From Enterocloster lavalensis (GTDB lineage: Bacteria; Bacillota; Clostridia; Lachnospirales; Lachnospiraceae), in assembly GCF_902364025.1 (NCBI RefSeq), contig NZ_CABJCG010000010.1:1-64000 (forward strand): DNA of 64,000 bases. Direction: 5' to 3'. Position numbers and translations under genes: made by a program. A model generated the notes under the pieces. It saw nothing but the letters and a program-made list of their open reading frames with translations. It was not told the origin of the DNA and searched no databases. Shown piece after piece: positions 54,740-62,226 of this stretch. Position 1 is the first letter of the stretch. Each line of letters begins with the position of its first letter.

Positions 54740-55780
54740 TTATAATAGCCTCCAGTTTGCTACACATGCAATTGGCCAATACAGCCTAAAATTGCTTTTC
54801 CTCAACAGGCAAACTGTCGGCTTCTTCTGGGCCTTATATAATGTAATGTTTCTTCTTTTTATATCCAAGTCAAACGCCCTCAGTTCTTCTCTAATCCTTG
54901 ATGACGGTTTAAAGCTTAAATAGATTTTAAATTGACTGGCAATCGCCCGGTTGATCATATTGACAATGTATATCTGGCGTGGGTCAGCGGAGGTATATAT
55001 ACCAGTACCATAGACATTTTCATAAAAAACCATAAGCGAACGGATTACCCGAAGGTGATTCTCGATATTTTTCTGCATATTTTGAATATTTACACTTTGA
55101 TCCGCCAGCCCGATACGGTACATGTATATACTCTCTTTTAAAAACAAGATTGTATTTACATATGGTATTGGATATGTAATGTATTCTGTATCAACATAAA
55201 AGCAATGCTCATCTAGCTGTATATGCTGCATTTTTAAGATATCGGTGCGTATTGTCATGGAATGCATTTTAATGTACAGCAAATGACAGATTTTCGGAAA
55301 TGAATAGACCTGTTCATATTTAACATTCATGAACGGTCTTTTTATCTCATTTCTCTTTTCACCTGTTTTTTCAAATACCCAGCAATAATTTGAAGCAACA
55401 ATATCAGTGTTTGTGTGTTTTAATATACTGATAAGCTTTTTAAAATTTCTCTTATCTACCCAGTCATCCCCGTCGACTACCTTGAAGTACTTTCCCGTGG
55501 CTTCCTGAATTCCACAATTAATAACCGATCCATGTCCACCATTTTCCTTAGTAATTACCTTAAAAGTATCGGGCGCTCGCTTTACATACGTTTCTGCAAT
55601 TTCGAGTGTGTGGTCTGTACCGCCATCATCGATTATCAACACCTCTAAATCTGAAAGCACTTCGGCTATTAACAAAGAATCCAGGCATTTACGAATGTAT
55701 TTTTCAACATTGTAAGCCGGCACCACCACAGTTAAAATTTTTTCAAATATTTCATTATTATTGTTCGCATCTGCTTTCAT
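54740..55780 (-). CDS. Family 2 glycosyltransferase, first gene behind copy C
   Basis: 346 residues: LTVVVPAYNVEKYIRKCLDS, IIDDGGTDHT, KENGGHGSV and VDGDDWVD. It is the counterpart of the first gene of the operon behind copy A (3613). Between copy C and the ATG there are 80 bases with no recognisable promoter in the gene direction, only a moderate GGATTG-type ribosome site. The operon 55780-45581 therefore appears to need a promoter from beyond the recombination site. Confidence 0.9.
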   Translation of the reverse strand: MKADANNNNEIFEKILTVVVPAYNVEKYIRKCLDSLLIAEVLSDLEVLIIDDGGTDHTLEIAETYVKRAPDTFKVITKENGGHGSVINCGIQEATGKYFKVVDGDDWVDKRNFKKLISILKHTNTDIVASNYCWVFEKTGEKRNEIKRPFMNVKYEQVYSFPKICHLLYIKMHSMTIRTDILKMQHIQLDEHCFYVDTEYITYPIPYVNTILFLKESIYMYRIGLADQSVNIQNMQKNIENHLRVIRSLMVFYENVYGTGIYTSADPRQIYIVNMINRAIASQFKIYLSFKPSSRIREELRAFDLDIKRRNITLYKAQKKPTVCLLRKSNFRLYWPIACVANWRLL

Positions 55781-55860
55781 CTGACAATCCTATCTCAACC
55801 CATCCGCTCCCCCTTTTTAATAACCAGGTTTAAGCCATATCGCTTCTAAAATGAGAAGAG

Positions 55861-55879
55861 ACAGTTTGGGGACAAATGT
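55861..55879 (-). repeat. Recombination-site-like repeat, copy C (inverted)
   Basis: On the - strand it reads ACATTTGTCCCCAAACTGT: the same seven-base spacer, with one changed base in the second arm. It forms the left boundary of the recombinase cassette and stands ahead of the - strand operon starting at 55780. With copy D it makes an inverted pair enclosing 55880-56640. Confidence 0.8.
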
Positions 55880-55883
55880 TTAG

Positions 55884-55911
55884 TTGAGTTAATAGAAAAA
55901 TCTGTTAGAAT
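55884..55911 (+). promoter_or_regulatory. Promoter of the recombinase gene
   Basis: TTGAGT at 55884-55889 and TAGAAT at 55906-55911 with 16 bases between, immediately inside copy C and pointing into the recombinase. GGAGGT at 55935-55940 serves the start at 55945. Confidence 0.6.
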
Positions 55912-55944
55912 AGTACTTAAAACGACTATACAATGGAGGTAATC

Positions 55945-56523
55945 ATGGGAACTACACAACCGATCAAGAGCAAAGACGACATCCAGAGACTAAAAGACTA
56001 TTTCCTCCAGCGGGGGGAGATTCGGAACTACACAATGATTACGCTTGCACTCAATACATCCTTGAGAATCGGGGATTTATTGAGTTTGAGGTGGAAAGAC
56101 GTGTATAATTTTGATACGCAGAAATATAAAATGCACATAGTTGTTAGGGAGCAGAAAACACATAAACAAAACTTAATTCCTCTAAACATTGAAGCAAAAG
56201 GTTCTTTGGATCTTCTCATGCGTTCCCTGGAAGATCTGGATCCGGACATATGCATTTTTAAAAGCAGAATTGGTGAAAACCAGCATATTGGCCGGACCCG
56301 CGCTTTTAATATCATTAAAAATGCAGTAAAAGAGCTACATATAGAAGGCAGCATAAGTTGCCACTCCCTCCGCAAGACATTTGGCTACCAGGCCTGGAAG
56401 ATGGGCGTCCCCCCAGCGCTTATAATGTCCATCTATAATCACTCCTCCTTAGAGATCACAAAACGCTATTTATCCATCGATCAGGACGATAAAGACGAGG
56501 TTTTTTTGAACATGAATCTTTAA
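55945..56523 (+). CDS. Compact tyrosine recombinase (FimB/FimE size)
   Basis: 192 residues, nearly only the catalytic domain. The full active-site set is visible: Arg in NTSLRIGDLL, the beta-hairpin Lys in REQKTHK, H-x-x-R in CHSLRKTFGY, His in IYNHSSLEIT and the nucleophile Tyr in TKRYLSI. The N-terminal SAM-like arm of ordinary integrases is missing, as in E. coli FimB and FimE, which invert the fimS promoter. An in-frame ATG at 55933 has no ribosome site, so 55945 is preferred. The gene lies alone between inverted copies C and D and so probably inverts its own cassette and perhaps recombines the distant copies. Confidence 0.9.
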   Translation: MGTTQPIKSKDDIQRLKDYFLQRGEIRNYTMITLALNTSLRIGDLLSLRWKDVYNFDTQKYKMHIVVREQKTHKQNLIPLNIEAKGSLDLLMRSLEDLDPDICIFKSRIGENQHIGRTRAFNIIKNAVKELHIEGSISCHSLRKTFGYQAWKMGVPPALIMSIYNHSSLEITKRYLSIDQDDKDEVFLNMNL

Positions 56524-56591
56524 TAAGCCAATATTAAGAAAATATTACAAAAAGTGTCAGGGAAATATTAAAACAATAGGGAGATGCACTC

Positions 56592-56620
56592 TTGAATAAT
56601 GATTTTAGATATGGTATTCT
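56592..56620 (+). promoter_or_regulatory. Outward-facing promoter inside the invertible cassette
   Basis: TTGAAT at 56592-56597, 17 bases, TATTCT at 56615-56620, then ATAAAGCGAG. It is just inside copy D and points across it into the operon beginning at 56700, the only likely source of transcription for that operon. After inversion between C and D it would point into the operon at 55780. Three AATATT words lie upstream at 56530, 56541 and 56564. Confidence 0.6.
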
Positions 56621-56640
56621 ATAAAGCGAGTACAAAGGTA

Positions 56641-56659
56641 ACATTTGTCCCCAAATTGT
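56641..56659 (+). repeat. Recombination-site-like repeat, copy D (forward)
   Basis: ACATTTGTCCCCAAATTGT: same spacer and left arm as the others, one change in the right arm. Similarity to A and B continues outward (TTTCGCTG against TGCGTTC). It forms the right boundary of the recombinase cassette, 41 bases before the first gene of the + strand operon. Confidence 0.8.
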
Positions 56660-56699
56660 TTCGCTGCAACCACTCTATCAAACACCAAAGAATACGTCA

Positions 56700-57488
56700 A
56701 TGAAATTACAAATTTTAGTTTCTACTATGAATCAGACAAATTATGGTCTGATAAAAAAGATGAATATAAAAAGTGACACGCTTGTTGTGAATCAATGTGA
56801 TAACACTGCAAAGGCAGCGTGGCATGAAAATAATGGAGCACTGATTCAATGGCATTCTTTTGCGGAGAAGGGGATTGGACTTAGCAGAAATAATGCGCTG
56901 ATGAGAGCTGAGGGGGATATCCTCTTGTTTGCAGATGATGATGTGAGATATCGGGATGGTTATAAAGAAATGATTTTGTCGGAATTTGAACGATATCCAA
57001 AGGCTGATGTGATTGTGTTTAATGTTACCAGTACGAACTCGGCGCGTCCGGAATATCAAATTTACCGGCCACATCGGGTACATTTTTTTAATTGTCTGAG
57101 ATATGGCGCTTTTAGAATTGCAGTAAGACGCACATCTGTGCAAAAAAAGAGAATTTATTTTTCGACTCTATTTGGCGGAGGCTGTCTTTATGGCAGCGGA
57201 GAAGACAGTTTGTTTTTAGTGGATTGTATAAGAAACGGATTGTGTGTTTATGCCTCTCCCTGTGAAATCGGGAACGTAAATCACAAAGAATCCACATGGT
57301 TCAAAGGATATTCGGAAAAATACTTTTATGATAAAGGGGCTCTGTTCGCTTGTATATCCAGCTTTTTTTCTATGCCTCTATGCCTGCAATTTTGTCTTAG
57401 ACACAGAGACATTTGTGCTACATTGACGATTAAAGAGGCTCTTAATAATATGCTCAGAGGCGCAAAGGAGTATCGCAGACATGTTTAA
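56700..57488 (+). CDS. Glycosyltransferase (GT2-like), first gene behind copy D
   Basis: 262 residues of GT-A fold: LQILVSTMNQTNYGLIKKM, GIGLSRNNALMRAEGDILLF and the acidic cluster FADDDVRYRD. The DDG step is unusual in this subgroup, which is common in teichoic-acid-like and capsule loci of Firmicutes. There is no convincing Shine-Dalgarno site before ATG 56700, only AAAG, so translation may be weak or start differently. It overlaps the next gene by eight bases. Confidence 0.82.
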   Translation: MKLQILVSTMNQTNYGLIKKMNIKSDTLVVNQCDNTAKAAWHENNGALIQWHSFAEKGIGLSRNNALMRAEGDILLFADDDVRYRDGYKEMILSEFERYPKADVIVFNVTSTNSARPEYQIYRPHRVHFFNCLRYGAFRIAVRRTSVQKKRIYFSTLFGGGCLYGSGEDSLFLVDCIRNGLCVYASPCEIGNVNHKESTWFKGYSEKYFYDKGALFACISSFFSMPLCLQFCLRHRDICATLTIKEALNNMLRGAKEYRRHV

Positions 57489-58632
57489 AGAGTTTAGGCG
57501 CTTTGTGCTTTTAAGAATAGTGTATCCATGTATATACTGGATTTTTTCTTTGAAACCGCTGGAAAGTAATAAGGTAATCTTTGTAGAGGTGGCATTTGAA
57601 ACATTAAGCAACAATTTTACCTTGCTATATCAAGCGTTTCAGGAACAAAAAAATTATCAAATCCAGGTCCATTATCTTAGAAATGGATTTTGTAATAAAT
57701 GGACATATTTAAAAAACTGTATTTCTTTGATAATAGATACAGCTACAGCGAAATATGTGTTTTTGTCCGATGCCTCAAATGTTTTTGGCTGTATTCCAAT
57801 TCGTGAAGGCAGTATTTTTACCCAGATATGGCACGGTTGTGGTGCTTTTAAAAAATGGGGATTTAGTACAGCAAATTTAAAATTTGGTGACAGTGAGAAG
57901 GTTTTACGAAGATACCCTAATTATATTTACAACACATATATGACGGTTAGTAGTCCAGAGGTGGTCTGGGCATATGCAGAAGCAACAGGACTTCCGAAAG
58001 AACGGATTATTCCAGTAGGAGTCAGCCGTACGGATATTTTGTATGATACAGAATTCAGAAAGTGTGCAAAGGAACATTTACTAAAGTTTATGCCTGAAGC
58101 TCAGGATAAAAAGATCATTTTATATGCCCCTACATTTCGTGGTAAGACCAATGCGGCAACAGCACCAGATCAACTGTCAATTTCTCAATTTTTTGCTGGG
58201 CTGTCATCAGAGTATGTTCTGATTGTAAAATATCATCCATTAGTGCGACAGCGCCCTGAGATTGAACGGAAGTATTCTGGGTTTGCTAGAGACTTGTCAG
58301 AAGAAATAGATATAGAAGAATTATTATGTGTATCAGACATTTGTATAACAGATTACTCCTCTCTGATTTTTGAGTATTCGCTTTTTGAACGGCCAATGAT
58401 ATTTTTTGCCTATGATAAGGACGAATACTGCGATTGGCGGGGTTTTTATTATGATTATGAGAGTTTGGTTCCGGGCCCGGTTTTTTCTGAGACGAAGGAA
58501 ATAATTGAGTATATCAAAGGTATTGACAATAATTTCGACAAGGATAGGGTACGAGAGTTTAAAAGAATATTTATGAGCGCCTGTGACGGGCATGCAACAG
58601 AACGGATTCTTCAGATGGTATTAGGAGAATAG
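57481..58632 (+). CDS. TagB/TagF-like glycerophosphotransferase 1
   Basis: 383 residues of the CDP-glycerol:poly(glycerophosphate) glycerophosphotransferase family: IWHGCGAFKKWGFS, LYAPTFRGK, KYHPLVRQ and ITDYSSLIFEYSLFERP. A short N-terminal hydrophobic segment (about residues 8-22) may hold it at the membrane. It transfers polyol-phosphate from a CDP donor to a lipid-linked primer or chain. It is clearly homologous to the protein at 60210, suggesting primase and polymerase roles. Confidence 0.88.
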   Translation: MFKEFRRFVLLRIVYPCIYWIFSLKPLESNKVIFVEVAFETLSNNFTLLYQAFQEQKNYQIQVHYLRNGFCNKWTYLKNCISLIIDTATAKYVFLSDASNVFGCIPIREGSIFTQIWHGCGAFKKWGFSTANLKFGDSEKVLRRYPNYIYNTYMTVSSPEVVWAYAEATGLPKERIIPVGVSRTDILYDTEFRKCAKEHLLKFMPEAQDKKIILYAPTFRGKTNAATAPDQLSISQFFAGLSSEYVLIVKYHPLVRQRPEIERKYSGFARDLSEEIDIEELLCVSDICITDYSSLIFEYSLFERPMIFFAYDKDEYCDWRGFYYDYESLVPGPVFSETKEIIEYIKGIDNNFDKDRVREFKRIFMSACDGHATERILQMVLGE

Positions 58633-58667
58633 AGATACACTGAGAAAATGTAAAGGTTGGTGCAAGG

Positions 58668-59456
58668 ATGTTGTGGAGAAGATTCAAGGCGGATATGAAA
58701 AAATATTTAAGATATTCCATCATATCCGCTAAATCGCAATTGAAATCGGAAATTGCAAATTCATATTTGAACTGGTTCTGGTGGATATTGGATCCGGTCT
58801 GTTTTATGCTGATCTATACATTTATGTTCGGATATGTTTTTAAAGCAAGAGAGGCATATTTTCCGATTTTTATTTTTATTGGTCTCTCAATGTGGGATTT
58901 TTTTAACCGCATGATGAATACCGGTGTGAAAATTGTAAAAGACAATAAGGCGATTGTGACAAAGGTTTATCTTCCGAAATATATTTTGATTATGACTAAA
59001 CTCTGGAACAATGGTTTCAAAATGATGATTTCTTTCGGAATTGTATTTGCCATGATGCTTGTCTGGCGCGTTCCAATTACCTTAAATTTACTATGGTTTT
59101 TCCCTATTCTGATGATTCTTGGCATATTTACATTTGGTTGTGCAGCACATTTAGCACATTATGGTGTATTTGTGGAGGATCTGTCTAATGTAATATCCAT
59201 ATGTCTAAGACTTATTTTTTATATGACTGGAATCTTCTATAATGTGGAAACAAGAATTCCGGCACCTTACGGTGAAATGTTGACGAAAGGAAACCCTATG
59301 GCTTTTCTTCTCCAATCAATGAGGGGGGCTATGTTATATGGAAAAACTCCTCATCGAAAGCTGTTGTTGTTTTGGCTGTTAGTTTCTTTGATGCTGGCCT
59401 GGACTGGTATACGTAAAATATATAAAAATGAAAACAGTTATGTAAAGGTGATTTAG
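58668..59456 (+). CDS. ABC-2 polysaccharide exporter permease, module 4
   Basis: 262 residues with six membrane segments, but a different subtype from modules 1-3: SYLNWFWWILDPVCFMLIYTFMFG at the N-terminus and YGVFVEDLSNVISI in the middle. This fits TagG-like teichoic-acid or other O-antigen exporters. It ends directly before the ATPase. An alternative ATG at 58695 has a better ribosome site (AAGG). Confidence 0.9.
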   Translation: MLWRRFKADMKKYLRYSIISAKSQLKSEIANSYLNWFWWILDPVCFMLIYTFMFGYVFKAREAYFPIFIFIGLSMWDFFNRMMNTGVKIVKDNKAIVTKVYLPKYILIMTKLWNNGFKMMISFGIVFAMMLVWRVPITLNLLWFFPILMILGIFTFGCAAHLAHYGVFVEDLSNVISICLRLIFYMTGIFYNVETRIPAPYGEMLTKGNPMAFLLQSMRGAMLYGKTPHRKLLLFWLLVSLMLAWTGIRKIYKNENSYVKVI

Positions 59457-60185
59457 ATGAGAGAAAACGCAATCGAAGTATCTGATTTGTGTATCAGTTA
59501 CCGTGGCCTGAAGCCATACTCTATTAAAAAAAGTTTATTACATTTTAAGCGGAATACCGTAGAGGACTTTCAAGCGATTAAACATGTATCTTTTTCTGTC
59601 GAAAAAGGTAATATTCTCGGTATTATCGGGAAAAATGGAAGCGGAAAATCCACGTTACTGAAGGCGTTAGCTGGTATATTTGCGCCTGACAGCGGAAGTA
59701 TCGACTTGAAGGGGAATAGTGTATCTCTACTTTCGATTGGCGTTGGCTTTCAAAAGGAATTGACTGGTCGGGAAAATATTTTATTGTCTGGTATGCTTCT
59801 GGGCTTTTCAGAAGCGGAAGTGGGAGAAAAGACGGAGGAAATAATCGAGTTCGCAGAAATTGGAAATTTTATAGATGCGCCAGTTCGGACATATTCCAGC
59901 GGTATGTATTCCAAATTGGCTTTCTCAATTACAGCTGTTTTAGAAACAGACATTATATTGATTGATGAAGTTTTGAGCGTGGGTGATTCTAAATTTAAAA
60001 AGAAAAGCTATCGTAAAATGAAAGAGCTTATTTCTGATGAAAACCGTACAGTGATTATTGTCTCCCATGCGATGGAAACGCTGGAGGACTTGTGTACAGA
60101 AGTGCTGTGGATCCACGATGGAGAGGTACGTATGCAGGGAGGAAGCCGGGAAGTCTTATCTTGTTATGAGCAGTTTATGAAATAA
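59457..60185 (+). CDS. ABC exporter ATPase (TagH/Wzt short type), module 4
   Basis: 242 residues: Walker A GKNGSGKST, signature SSGMYSKLAFSITAV, Walker B IILIDEVLS and SHAMET. It is more distant from the other three ATPases, matching the different permease. AAAGGTG precedes ATG 59457, which immediately follows the permease stop. No C-terminal glycan-binding domain. Confidence 0.9.
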   Translation: MRENAIEVSDLCISYRGLKPYSIKKSLLHFKRNTVEDFQAIKHVSFSVEKGNILGIIGKNGSGKSTLLKALAGIFAPDSGSIDLKGNSVSLLSIGVGFQKELTGRENILLSGMLLGFSEAEVGEKTEEIIEFAEIGNFIDAPVRTYSSGMYSKLAFSITAVLETDIILIDEVLSVGDSKFKKKSYRKMKELISDENRTVIIVSHAMETLEDLCTEVLWIHDGEVRMQGGSREVLSCYEQFMK

Positions 60186-60209
60186 TACGTTAAAGAATCA
60201 GGAGAGACT

Positions 60210-61511
60210 ATGAATGTCTTAAAAATCATTCTAAAAAAAAGCGTTGGCCAAGAGTCTTATGAGAAATTGAGAAATTGGTATTGGCGATTTAAAAAGCGAA
60301 ATGTTTTTATTCGGATAATAAATAGATTCGAAAAATATCTACTCCTCTCTGTGGTTTATCCAGTTATATATTGGTGGTGCAGCAGACATCCCCTAAATAA
60401 TGATAAGGTTCTTATGATAGAACCATCCCATCCATTTAGTAACAATTATTATCTATTATATAACACATTGTCCCAGAATTATACATTTGATCTGCATATA
60501 CATTTATTGAGACAAGTAAGCGTTTCAAAGCACGAATACAGAAAACGCTGTATTTCCTTAATTCGTGATATGGCAACTGCCCGTTACGTGTTCATTGACG
60601 AGGGCTGCAATGCGTTGGGCAGAATACGTTTTCGCCCAGAGACGCAGATTATTCAGATTTGGCATGCATGCGGTGCATTTAAGAGGTTCGGTTTTAGTAC
60701 AGCGGAACTGTTGTTTGGAAGTACAAGAAAAGAGATGGTAAAGTACCCGTACTATAAATATTGCACCACGGTTTCTGTCAGCAGCCCGGAAGTGATTTGG
60801 GCATATTCAGAGGCTATGGGAATAGAACAGAGTAAAATTCTCCCATTAGGAGTGAGCAGAACCGATGTATTTTTTGATCGTTCTTTTACCGAAAAGGCAC
60901 GTAAAAAATTGTATTCATTAATTCCATCGTCAAATGGTAAAAAGATTATTTTATTTGCACCTACCTTTAGAGGAAGAATTGCTAAAGCGACTACCTCCAC
61001 ATTGTTTTCTGTGCCGGAGTTTTTTCGGGCTTTTTCAGAGGAATATATATTGCTTATTAAGCATCATCCTCACGTGAAAACGCCACCCGTCATCCAGAAA
61101 GAATACGAGCAGTTTGCCTTGGATGTCAGCAATATCATGGATATAGAAGAACTGCTTTGCGTGGCAGATATATGCATATCGGATTATTCTTCCCTTATTT
61201 TTGAATATGCTCTTTTCGAAAGACCTATGCTCTTTTTCGCCTATGATCTGGATGAATATTTTGATTGGCGCGGTTTTTATTATAACTATGATGAATTGAC
61301 TCCAGGACCGGTATTGAAAACCAATGAAGAAATGATTAATTACATCAAACAGATAGATAAGTGTTTTGATAAAAAGCGGGTAGTTGAGTTTAAAAACAAG
61401 TATATGTCGTCATGTGATGGACACTGTACAGAACGAATTCTGAATCATGTCTTTGGAGCAGCCTTATCATCACATCAAAAAATATCTGCAAAATTGGAGA
61501 GTGGATTATGA
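60210..61511 (+). CDS. TagB/TagF-like glycerophosphotransferase 2
   Basis: 433 residues with an N-terminal amphipathic, basic extension of about 45 residues (typical of TagF membrane attachment). The family segments follow: IWHACGAFKRFGFS, LFAPTFRGR, KHHPHVKT and ISDYSSLIFEYALFERP. Co-linear with the protein at 57481. It probably polymerises or extends the polyol-phosphate chain, using CDP donor made by the gene that follows and overlaps it by four bases. Confidence 0.88.
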   Translation: MNVLKIILKKSVGQESYEKLRNWYWRFKKRNVFIRIINRFEKYLLLSVVYPVIYWWCSRHPLNNDKVLMIEPSHPFSNNYYLLYNTLSQNYTFDLHIHLLRQVSVSKHEYRKRCISLIRDMATARYVFIDEGCNALGRIRFRPETQIIQIWHACGAFKRFGFSTAELLFGSTRKEMVKYPYYKYCTTVSVSSPEVIWAYSEAMGIEQSKILPLGVSRTDVFFDRSFTEKARKKLYSLIPSSNGKKIILFAPTFRGRIAKATTSTLFSVPEFFRAFSEEYILLIKHHPHVKTPPVIQKEYEQFALDVSNIMDIEELLCVADICISDYSSLIFEYALFERPMLFFAYDLDEYFDWRGFYYNYDELTPGPVLKTNEEMINYIKQIDKCFDKKRVVEFKNKYMSSCDGHCTERILNHVFGAALSSHQKISAKLESGL

Positions 61512-62215
61512 ATATCGCAATTATACTGGCTGGTGGAACCGGACAGCGCATGAATCAGGAAATACCAAAACAATTTATTAATGTAAACGATAAGCCATTG
61601 ATTATTTATACATTGGAGGCATTTCAGAGACATCCTCAGATCGATAATATTTTAGTAGTCTGCATTGACGGGTGGCATGATATTTTAAAAGCGTATGCAA
61701 AACAGAATAAAATTTCAAAATTAAAATGGGTGGTCAGTGGAGGTGCCAGTGGACAGGAATCTATAAGAAATGGAGTCTATTACCTGGAAAATATATGCAG
61801 CCAGGATGATATTGTAGTGATTCATGATGGAATTCGGCCATTGGTGGAGGAAACGGTACTTTCTGACGTGATTGTCAAATGTAAAGTTCATGGGAATGCA
61901 GTTACATCACTGCCATATAATGAGCAGATATTTATAAAAAATGACGAAATAACTACAAAGAAATATATTCCCAGAGAAACATTGAGAAGGGTTTCTACTC
62001 CCCAGGCATATAAATATGGAAAGCTTCTTTGGGCCTATCGTGAAGCATTCAGGAGAGAAATTGGAATATATGGATCGTCATATACCAATACAATGATGAC
62101 AGATTTGGGCGAGACACTTTATTTTGCGGCAGGTTCCGATAAGAATATTAAAATAACAACACAGGATGATTTGGATTTATTTAAAGCGCTGCTTAAAGTG
62201 CGGGAAAATCAATAG
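61508..62215 (+). CDS. IspD/TarI-family cytidylyltransferase 2
   Basis: 235 residues: ILAGGTGQRMNQEIPKQFIN, VVIHDGIRPL and LRRVSTPQAY. It is a close paralogue of the enzyme at 48234, from the opposite operon; both begin with the same MNIA-I-AGG pattern. It should make a CDP-polyol or CDP-sugar for the TagF-like enzymes. GAGAGTGGA serves the start. Confidence 0.88.
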   Translation: MNIAIILAGGTGQRMNQEIPKQFINVNDKPLIIYTLEAFQRHPQIDNILVVCIDGWHDILKAYAKQNKISKLKWVVSGGASGQESIRNGVYYLENICSQDDIVVIHDGIRPLVEETVLSDVIVKCKVHGNAVTSLPYNEQIFIKNDEITTKKYIPRETLRRVSTPQAYKYGKLLWAYREAFRREIGIYGSSYTNTMMTDLGETLYFAAGSDKNIKITTQDDLDLFKALLKVRENQ

Positions 62216-62226
62216 GAGGGACCGGC

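Noticed and set aside
61508..62215. IspD of the isoprenoid pathway
   Set aside because: Two copies exist, each next to TagF-like and SDR genes in glycan operons; a TarI-like role is more likely, though sequence alone cannot exclude IspD activity.
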